This document shows positions 5,900 to 10,203 of a DNA stretch of 10,203 nucleotides, in pieces. The stretch covers positions 1 to 10,203 of the forward strand of contig JAMCRS010000045.1 of NCBI GenBank assembly GCA_023380675.1, read 5' to 3'. This DNA comes from Chloroflexota bacterium (GTDB lineage: Bacteria > Chloroflexota > Anaerolineae > UBA4142). Under the pieces are notes generated by a model. The model was not told the DNA's origin. It was given only the letters and a program-made list of their open reading frames with translations, and did no database searches. How positions within the stretch are numbered: the stretch's first letter is position 1; each line of letters begins with the position of its first letter. Both the position numbers and the translations under genes were made by a program.

Positions 5900-6412
5900 C
5901 TAACCCGCCGAACACTCGCTTTCCGCGCCCAACTCTCTCTCCAACTCAATCTCGTCGCGGATCGGAATGCCGTCATTGCCAATTAGCGGAATCTCCGGCT
6001 TGAGTTGCCGCGCCCTTTCAACCGCATTACGGCGGACCGCGACGAGCGCAAAGCCTCGCTTTTGATAGAACCTCAACGCAGCCAGATTGTCGTTGGTCGT
6101 TACTAGCCACAGCCGCCGGCAGCCGGTGTCCCGCGCCACCCCCTCGACCGCCGCTACCAGCGCGCTTGCGATCCCCCTGCCGGGCGCTTGGCTGGCCAGC
6201 GTGACGATCTCGCACGCGTCTTGGACGATCTGGTACGTGACCACACCGACGATCTCGTCGCGCGTCTCCGCCGCAAATCCGGCGAGCTCGCTCGGACGGT
6301 AAACGTCCCCGTGTGAAACGACATAGCCTGTTCCCCAGTTCGCCACGGTCAACTCCCGCACGCGCTCTGCGTCGGCCGGCACGAGCGGGCGAACAGTCCA
6401 TTCAGCATTCAC
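5900..6412 (-). CDS. GNAT family N-acetyltransferase
   Basis: The product is 170 aa. WTVRPLVPADAERVREL is the N-terminal strand and helix of GNAT proteins. EIVGVVTYQIVQDACEIVTLASQAPGRGIASALV contains motif A with its acetyl-CoA pyrophosphate loop (Q-A-P-G-R-G-I-A). LWLVTTNDNLAALRFYQKRGF is motif B with the usual N-x-x-A-x-x-F-Y-x-x-x-G-F. The tail NAVERARQLKPEIPLIGNDGIPIRDEIELEREL matches a common subgroup of small stand-alone acetyltransferases with unknown acceptor. I chose GTG 6412 because GGAGG (6422-6418) lies five bases upstream; a TTG at 6463 is in frame but has no SD. No clear promoter is seen. The gene is head-to-head with the beheaded secreted-repeat gene and only about 50 nt from it. 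Confidence 0.87.
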   Translation of the reverse strand: MNAEWTVRPLVPADAERVRELTVANWGTGYVVSHGDVYRPSELAGFAAETRDEIVGVVTYQIVQDACEIVTLASQAPGRGIASALVAAVEGVARDTGCRRLWLVTTNDNLAALRFYQKRGFALVAVRRNAVERARQLKPEIPLIGNDGIPIRDEIELERELGAESECSAG

Positions 6413-6462
6413 GCCAGCCTCCGGCCGCGGCCCCAACCGACGGTCCACGTGCCGTAGAGACA

Positions 6463-6822
6463 AATCCCGCCCTCACCGATAACGCCGATCGCACGCTCTA
6501 TGCATTCGATAAAGACACCAAAGATACGAGCGCCTGTTCCGGCACCTGCACCACCAACTGGCCCCCCTTTACGGCAAACACACTCCCGCAAGCAGCCAAC
6601 GCCCCGAATTCACCAACCTTAAATGCGTCGCTTCTGGGATTCATCACGCGCACGGATGGGTCAAAACAAGTGACCTACGACGGTCATCCGCTCTACTATT
6701 ACGCCGGCGACAAGAGTCCGGGTGACGTCAAGGGTCACGGCATCGGTGGGCTGTGGCACGTTCTGTCCCCTAGAGGCAATCCGATGACGAACGCCGCTCC
6801 TCCGACCGCGACTCCATCCTAG
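6463..6822 (+). pseudogene. Secreted-repeat lipoprotein (Yx(FWY)xxD motif, PF03640 type), 5'-truncated
   Basis: The frame encodes two clear secreted-repeat units. The first is LTDNADRTLYAFDKD...CSGTCTTNWPPF, with the Y-x-F-x-x-D motif and two Cys. The second is GFITRTDGSKQVTYDGHPLYYYAGDKSPGDVKGHGIGGLWHVLSP. Such proteins are exported, often lipoproteins, of unknown function. Here the signal peptide and linker are missing: upstream of about 6463 the frame becomes Arg/Pro-rich sequence that overlaps the GNAT gene on the other strand, and no start codon with an SD exists. The residues just before LTDNA also look shortened against the family pattern. A rearrangement joining the two genes near 6420-6463 would explain both. 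The C-terminus has a Pro/Thr-rich tail. Confidence 0.7.
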
Positions 6823-6863
6823 CCGCGGCCGCGTTATCGGCCTTTCACTCAGCCAAATGACGC

Positions 6864-6895
6864 GCCCCGGGTCAGACCGATCGACCCGGGGCTTT
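6864..6895. terminator. GC-rich hairpin terminator between convergent genes
   Basis: GCCCCGGGTC (6864-6873) pairs with GACCCGGGGC (6883-6892) around a 9-nt loop. CTTTC follows on the plus strand. On the minus strand a GCGTCATTT tail follows, with few T. It lies between the ends of the secreted-repeat remnant and the dehydratase operon and probably serves both. Confidence 0.65.
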
Positions 6896-6927
6896 CGAAG
6901 CCTTCTTGCCGTACGCTGCGCCGAACG

Positions 6928-7266
6928 TCATCCATACAGCCGATCGGTCTTGGCGGCCATGATGAAATCGTTGCGGTGCAGCCCCTTGATCTTGTGCGTC
7001 CACCAGGTTACGGTCACCTTGCCCCATTCAGTGACGATGACCGGGTGATGTCCCTCCGCCTCGGCGATCTCGCCGACCTTGGAGGTGAAACCGAGCGCTT
7101 CGACGAAATTCTTGAACTTGAACGCGCGCTCGATCCGCTTAATATTGTCCCGCTCGACGATCTGCCAATCCGGCACCTGTGGCTGATAGCCGGCGATCTC
7201 GGCATCGGTCAGCGTCGGCTCACCGCCGCGACAAGCCACGCATTTCAGTCCTGTCAGTTCTTCCAT
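6928..7266 (-). CDS. Pterin-4a-carbinolamine dehydratase (4a-hydroxytetrahydrobiopterin dehydratase)
   Basis: The product is 112 aa, the normal length. The conserved motif is complete: E69-x3-H73-H74-P75, then W81, the [13 protein letters not shown] strand with H91, and D100. H73, H74 and H91 are the expected catalytic residues that dehydrate the 4a-carbinolamine left after aromatic amino-acid hydroxylation. The N-terminal LKCVACRGG with two Cys is common in bacterial members. Many bacteria have this protein without a phenylalanine hydroxylase, so pterin recycling in this organism is inferred only. ATG 7266 lies five bases after AAAGGA (7277-7272). It is the last gene of the operon, 24 nt after the nucleotidyltransferase stop. 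Confidence 0.93.
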   Translation of the reverse strand: MEELTGLKCVACRGGEPTLTDAEIAGYQPQVPDWQIVERDNIKRIERAFKFKNFVEALGFTSKVGEIAEAEGHHPVIVTEWGKVTVTWWTHKIKGLHRNDFIMAAKTDRLYG

Positions 7267-7290
7267 ATCGATCCTTTCTCGATTACAAGT

Positions 7291-7914
7291 TCAGTCATTC
7301 GAGCTGGGTGGGTTAGTCGCCGTTATCTCTAAGCCGCCCTTAAGCCCTGCCTCTGCCAGTACTTTGTCCAATAGGTCGACCACGTGCAATTCTGGAGCGG
7401 CTCCGCGGAGATATCCCAGGTCCAGTTTTCCCTTTTGAATCTTCAAAATCGCAAGAACGTCCTGCCATTGCCGCTCCGACGTTTCGCCGCCCAGACGATA
7501 CCACTCCAGCTTTGCAAGGACGGTATCCTCGGCGCTCGCCATGTACGCATAGCGTTCCGGCCCTGCGGCGACCAACCGATTCACGCGTCGGTCCATTTGT
7601 GCTCGGTCGAACGCTCGCGGCTTTTGAATAAAAATGTCGACTTTGAACATGGTCGAAAGATGAATCACATTGAAACTGGTCCTGAGCCGGATGGCCTCGC
7701 GGATCGCCTCGAGGTCCAGGTAAAACTGCGGCTCGAGCGCCCTGGCAAATTGCTCCGCCTGATCCAAGCGTAGATCGGCGACGAGGTCCGCATCCGCCGT
7801 CGACCTTGCGATTCCGTATGCCGCGCTGGCGAGCGAGCCACCGATCAGATAGCGTACTCCCATGGCTTCCAGCGCGTCCACGACCAGCAGCGCGGCAGTG
7901 AGGGGTTCAGTCAC
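7291..7914 (-). CDS. Nucleotidyltransferase-fold protein (pol beta-like NTase superfamily)
   Basis: The product is 207 aa. YLIGGSLASAAYGIARSTADADLV (22-45) holds the G25-G26-S27 loop and the D41-x-D43 metal site of the pol beta-like nucleotidyltransferases. D93 in MFKVDIFI is the expected third acidic residue. SAEDTVLAKLEWYRLGGETSERQWQDVLAIL (127-156) is the helical region typical of stand-alone NTases related to the AbiEii/MNT groups. The catalytic set is complete, so it may transfer a nucleotide to RNA or protein; the target is unknown. GTG 7914 overlaps the upstream 88-aa gene by 8 nt and AAAGGA lies 8 bases upstream. A longer frame to 8016 has no family support. It is always worth reading together with the 88-aa partner, because this pair recurs in Chloroflexota and cyanobacteria as I recall it. 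Confidence 0.85.
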   Translation of the reverse strand: MTEPLTAALLVVDALEAMGVRYLIGGSLASAAYGIARSTADADLVADLRLDQAEQFARALEPQFYLDLEAIREAIRLRTSFNVIHLSTMFKVDIFIQKPRAFDRAQMDRRVNRLVAAGPERYAYMASAEDTVLAKLEWYRLGGETSERQWQDVLAILKIQKGKLDLGYLRGAAPELHVVDLLDKVLAEAGLKGGLEITATNPPSSND

Positions 7915-8173
7915 TCTCCCGGTCCTTTGGCTCGATCGGCCCGTACGCTCGCTCGGCCAAATCCTCGCCCAACAGCAGGCCGGCGAGCCGTCGCCGCAGC
8001 TCTTCGCGCGATGCATTCGGGTGACGGCTCCGCAGACCGCTCATCGCAAACGCGCGCACCATCTCATTCAATTGGCCAACCATCTCCAGCTTGCGCCAAA
8101 CTGGCGCGGCGCGCGCCAATTCGATCAGCACCCGCTCGGCATCCTCACTCGTATCGCGGAACAAACGCGACAT
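7907..8173 (-). CDS. Small conserved protein paired with the nucleotidyltransferase
   Basis: The product is 88 aa, hydrophilic and probably all helical. It opens MSRLFRDTSEDAERVLIEL, continues with a central APVWRKLEMVGQLNEMVRAFAMSGLRSRHPNAS segment and ends EELRRRLAGLLLGEDLAERAYG. This layout (D-T-S/D-P start, then R-x-R-x-P-x-A-x-x-E-E-L-R-R-R-L) is familiar as a short hypothetical protein encoded next to stand-alone nucleotidyltransferases; no function is known to me. ATG 8173 lies 5 nt after the transporter stop, with a weak AAGG in the transporter's last codons. Its end overlaps the NTase start (GTGACTGA), so the two are translationally coupled. It might be a partner or antidote of the NTase (inference). 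Confidence 0.8.
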   Translation of the reverse strand: MSRLFRDTSEDAERVLIELARAAPVWRKLEMVGQLNEMVRAFAMSGLRSRHPNASREELRRRLAGLLLGEDLAERAYGPIEPKDRESD

Positions 8174-8178
8174 ACGGC

Positions 8179-9474
8179 CTAGACCTTGGACTTGGCCCGG
8201 CTATCCCGCACGCCAAGTGCAAACGCGACGCCGATCAGATAACAGATCGCGGCGGTCACGTACAAGGCGGTGTATCCCAAGTTCGGAGATTGGCCGTTGA
8301 AAAAGTCGAGCATAAAGCCGCCCACGCCGGCCAAGACACCCGAGCCGGCCGTCGCCAGATTCGATATCCCCAGAAAGCGGCCTCCTTGGTCCGCCGGGAT
8401 CAGATCGGTCGCCCACGCCCAGTTGACGCTCAGGAAGACGCCGATGCTGATGCCGATGAGCCCACCGTCGATCAGCACCATCGTAAGCGTCGTCGCCGTG
8501 ACCAGGAGCGCCGCGCCGAGCGCGCCGATCAGCCCGGACGCGACGATCAGACGCTTGCGGCCGACCCTGTCGCTGAGCGCGCCGGCCGGATACACGACCA
8601 CCGCGATCGCGACCGCGATGATCGCCAACAGCTTGCCGACCTCGGCCGCGGGGTTGCTGAGCTTGAGTACGTCGGTGAGGAAATAGAGCGCATAATTCCG
8701 GACCAGGTTTCCTCCCAGAAGGATGAACAGCCGCGACACCAGCCACAACGTAAAATCCCGGCTGAAGAACAGAGCATGCCAACCCGACTCGTGTTTTCGA
8801 CTCTCCGCGGTCGGCTCATCCCGCGGCGCCGGCGTGAACCCGTCGAACGGGACTTCGCTGACGAACACTGCGGTGACCGCCATCGTCGCCACCAAAAAGA
8901 AGATGATCGCGACGAACGCGAGCACGATCTGGCCCTGGCCCACCCAGCTCCCGACGAGCAGCGAGGTAAAGATGATACCGACGATCTCCAGGAAACGCGC
9001 GACACCGGACGCTGAGCCCCGCCGGGCTTCCGGCACCAGCTCGGGAATATATCCCTGGAACGGTCCGTGCGCAATGTTCGACGACGTTTGGAGCAGCACG
9101 TAGGCCACGAGCAGCACGACGTAGCTCTGCGAAAAGGCCATCGCGAGCAAAAAGACCACGTCGAATAGCGTGCCCCCGACGATGTAGGGGCGCCGGCGGC
9201 CCCAGCGCGTCGTTCGCCGGTCGCTCCACGCGCCGGCCGCCGGTTGGACGACAATGGCGATGACGAGCCCTAACGCAGCGATGATCCCGAGCGCGCTCCC
9301 CTTTTGCGATTCCGGCACCCTCGTCGGCACCAGAGTCGGCAGCAGGATCGGGCCCATCGAGTTCCAGAGGAAGGAGAGCGCGAACCAATAGACGTTGAGC
9401 GTGATATAGTCCCACGCGCGCAGGGGGTGCGCTCGCGTGGCGGGGCTCGGTGATGCGGCAGACGCCGTTGTCAT
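8179..9474 (-). CDS. MFS transporter (sugar/cation symporter or SLC45-like type)
   Basis: The product is 431 aa with about twelve membrane segments (roughly 24-45, 60-80, 98-114, 118-133, 162-178, 183-205, 241-258, 281-300, 308-330, 333-352, 370-388, 399-421). The loop 2-3 motif GAWSDRRTTRWGRRRPYI (81-98) is the MFS signature in the form seen in GPH/SLC45-like carriers. A second copy, GALSDRVGRKRLI (298-310), starts the C-terminal half. HGPFQGYIPELVPEARRGSASG (136-157) is also typical of this group. Segments 1-2 begin WDYITLNVYWFALSFLWNSM. Substrate cannot be read; a sugar is the family expectation. I chose ATG 9474 because GAAGGA lies six bases upstream and the N-terminus fits. The open frame further upstream is unrelated to the family. 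It is the first gene of a four-gene operon. Confidence 0.9.
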   Translation of the reverse strand: MTTASAASPSPATRAHPLRAWDYITLNVYWFALSFLWNSMGPILLPTLVPTRVPESQKGSALGIIAALGLVIAIVVQPAAGAWSDRRTTRWGRRRPYIVGGTLFDVVFLLAMAFSQSYVVLLVAYVLLQTSSNIAHGPFQGYIPELVPEARRGSASGVARFLEIVGIIFTSLLVGSWVGQGQIVLAFVAIIFFLVATMAVTAVFVSEVPFDGFTPAPRDEPTAESRKHESGWHALFFSRDFTLWLVSRLFILLGGNLVRNYALYFLTDVLKLSNPAAEVGKLLAIIAVAIAVVVYPAGALSDRVGRKRLIVASGLIGALGAALLVTATTLTMVLIDGGLIGISIGVFLSVNWAWATDLIPADQGGRFLGISNLATAGSGVLAGVGGFMLDFFNGQSPNLGYTALYVTAAICYLIGVAFALGVRDSRAKSKV

Positions 9475-9516
9475 GGGCCATCCTTCAGTTCGGAATGTTC
9501 CGCGCGTTCCCGCGCT

Positions 9517-9545
9517 ATCATACCACGCAAGAAAACGGGTGACAA
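9517..9545 (-). promoter_or_regulatory. Promoter of the transporter-NTase-dehydratase operon
   Basis: On the minus strand -35 TTGTCA (9545-9540), a 17-nt spacer and an extended -10 TGGTATGAT with TATGAT at 9522-9517. Transcription would start near 9510, about 36 nt before ATG 9474. Confidence 0.8.
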
Positions 9546-9653
9546 GCGCACGGACGGCGCTCCGTTCGCTCGACGACGACCCTGGATTCAGCCCGCCCGA
9601 ACCCCGGCCACCCTGGCGCGGCGCTGTCTCTGCCGGAGCCGACGGCGGATTTG

Positions 9654-9681
9654 TTGCAAATGCCGTCGAGCGTGTTATAAT
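9654..9681 (+). promoter_or_regulatory. Strong promoter upstream of the right-edge lipoprotein gene
   Basis: -35 TTGCAA (9654-9659), 16-nt spacer, perfect -10 TATAAT (9676-9681) with TG one base before it (extended -10). Transcription would start near 9688, 144 nt before ATG 9832. Confidence 0.75.
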
Positions 9682-9687
9682 ATCGAC

Positions 9688-9795
9688 GAAAGCGCGCCGG
9701 CCGCGTGTGTCGGCGCTCCGACGACTCACTGCGAGCTGGTCCCCTTTGCGCATCGCATTCTCTTTGGTCCGCTCTAGGTCGCAGAGCGGTTTTTT
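9688..9795 (+). ncRNA. Candidate small RNA or attenuated leader upstream of the right-edge gene
   Basis: From the promoter start near 9688 to the terminator T run at 9795 is about 108 nt. Hairpins within it include GTCGG/CCGAC and, as an alternative, GCGCCG/CGGCGC in the first 30 nt. CTGCGA (9729-9734) can pair with TCGCAG (9779-9784), which would open the terminator stem. No known riboswitch class, SRP RNA core or T-box motif was recognised. Confidence 0.4.
9769..9795 (+). terminator. Intrinsic terminator inside the leader of the right-edge gene
   Basis: CCGCTCT (9769-9775) pairs with AGAGCGG (9783-9789) around a 7-nt loop, followed directly by six T (9790-9795). It sits between the strong promoter at 9654-9681 and the start codon at 9832, so full-length transcription of the gene needs readthrough or another promoter. 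Confidence 0.8.
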
Positions 9796-9831
9796 CGTTC
9801 CCGCCGTCAGCCGTTGCAGGTGAGTGCAAGC

Positions 9832-10203
9832 ATGACAGGACCGAATAGAATCGAAAAGAAGAAGGAAACACCGGAACAGACGGGCCGCCCGGGACCCTCG
9901 GTCAAGGTGGCGGGCCGTGGAATAACGCGCCGCCAGTTCCTGCACCTGGCGGGGCTTGCCGCGGCCGGCGCGGCGATCGCCGGCTGCGGCGTTCTCCCCG
10001 GCGTCTCCGGAACGCCCACCCCGCCCTTTACTCCCACTCCCGTGACCTTTGCACAAGACACCGCGCGCGCGTTCCTCAAAGCCTGGGACGAAGGCGACTA
10101 CAACGCCATGTACCAGACCCTTGCGCCCAGCCGCAAGGAAACCACCACCGTAGATCAATTCGTCGCCCGCTACAAGGATACCGCCGACGAGGCGACCTTC
10201 ACG
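9832..10203 (+). CDS. Tat-type lipoprotein with NTF2-like (MecA_N) start, probably a penicillin-binding transpeptidase (partial, runs off right edge)
   Basis: The first 124 residues are present. Residues 1-30 are a long basic N-terminus. Then come ITRRQFLHLAGLAAAGAAIAGCG: a twin-arginine motif R33-R34-Q-F-L, a hydrophobic Ala-rich core and lipobox I49-A50-G51-C52, so it is probably a Tat-exported lipoprotein. A Thr/Pro linker follows (61-71). DTARAFLKAWDEGDYNAMYQTLAP..VDQFVARYKDTADEATFT (76-124) is the start of an NTF2-like domain of the MecA_N kind, which in bacteria usually precedes penicillin-binding dimer and transpeptidase domains. The transpeptidase part lies outside the window, so that call rests on the domain's usual company. 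ATG 9832 follows AGGTGAG (9818-9824) at a 7-nt gap. Confidence 0.75.
   Translation, partial: MTGPNRIEKKKETPEQTGRPGPSVKVAGRGITRRQFLHLAGLAAAGAAIAGCGVLPGVSGTPTPPFTPTPVTFAQDTARAFLKAWDEGDYNAMYQTLAPSRKETTTVDQFVARYKDTADEATFT

Larger units (their letters stand above)
9475..9831. other. Divergent promoter region between the transporter operon and the right-edge gene
   Basis: This stretch holds the transporter promoter (minus, 9545-9517), a Pro/Arg-coding-like but unsupported stretch (9546-9650), the plus-strand promoter (9654-9681) and a leader with an intrinsic terminator (9688-9795). No gene is supported in it. Confidence 0.6.

Noticed and set aside
7927..9015. 362-aa plus-strand ORF, very rich in Arg, Asp and His
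   Set aside because: Antisense shadow of the 88-aa protein and the MFS transporter, both with family support and proper starts.
9688..9795. T-box, SRP RNA or 6S RNA identity for the right-hand leader
   Set aside because: It is too short for a T-box or 6S RNA and lacks the T-box and SRP core sequences.
9475..10158. Minus-strand extension of the transporter frame to 10158
   Set aside because: Nothing like an MFS N-terminus, and it crosses the transporter promoter, the plus-strand terminator and the start of the Tat-type lipoprotein. ATG 9474 with GAAGGA is the better start.

Overview
The window is moderately GC-rich bacterial DNA with many GTG/TTG starts and strong Shine-Dalgarno (SD) sites. 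The protein set suggests a Chloroflexota-like or related Terrabacteria genome: an Ala/Thr-rich lipoprotein, a Tat-type lipoprotein with a Thr/Pro linker and NTF2-like start, a DUF433/DUF5615 pair, a DUF3842 protein, and an 88-aa protein paired with a nucleotidyltransferase. This placement is an inference. No rRNA or marker protein fixes the taxon.

Left part (1-3100). A gene leaving the window on the minus strand starts at 63; its 21 visible residues resemble the start of the sulfur transferase LarE. It is preceded by a structured leader that has its own promoter and ends in a terminator-like hairpin. Next come a DUF3842 gene (minus), a large Ala/Thr-rich lipoprotein (plus), a two-way terminator, tRNA-Thr(CGT) (minus) and a peptidase S51/cyanophycinase-like gene (plus). 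The last two have near-consensus divergent promoters.

Middle part (3100-6900). This part is eroded. It holds a WsfD-like membrane protein gene broken by an apparent internal deletion and frameshift, a gene-poor stretch with one doubtful 55-aa ORF, an intact DUF433-DUF5615 toxin-antitoxin operon (minus), a possible tyrosine-recombinase scar next to that operon's promoter, a GNAT acetyltransferase (minus), and a secreted-repeat lipoprotein gene that has lost its signal peptide (plus).

Right part (6860-10203). A compact minus-strand operon reads MFS transporter, 88-aa conserved protein, nucleotidyltransferase, pterin-4a-carbinolamine dehydratase. It has a near-perfect promoter and a shared terminator. 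Divergent from it, a strong promoter drives a ~100-nt leader ending in an intrinsic terminator, followed by the start of a Tat-type lipoprotein (probably a MecA_N-type penicillin-binding protein) that runs off the right edge.

The most interesting leads are the two promoter-leader-terminator arrangements at the window's edges, and the 88-aa/nucleotidyltransferase pair inside the transporter operon. I did not see a CRISPR array, a complete insertion sequence or an obvious multi-gene defence island.
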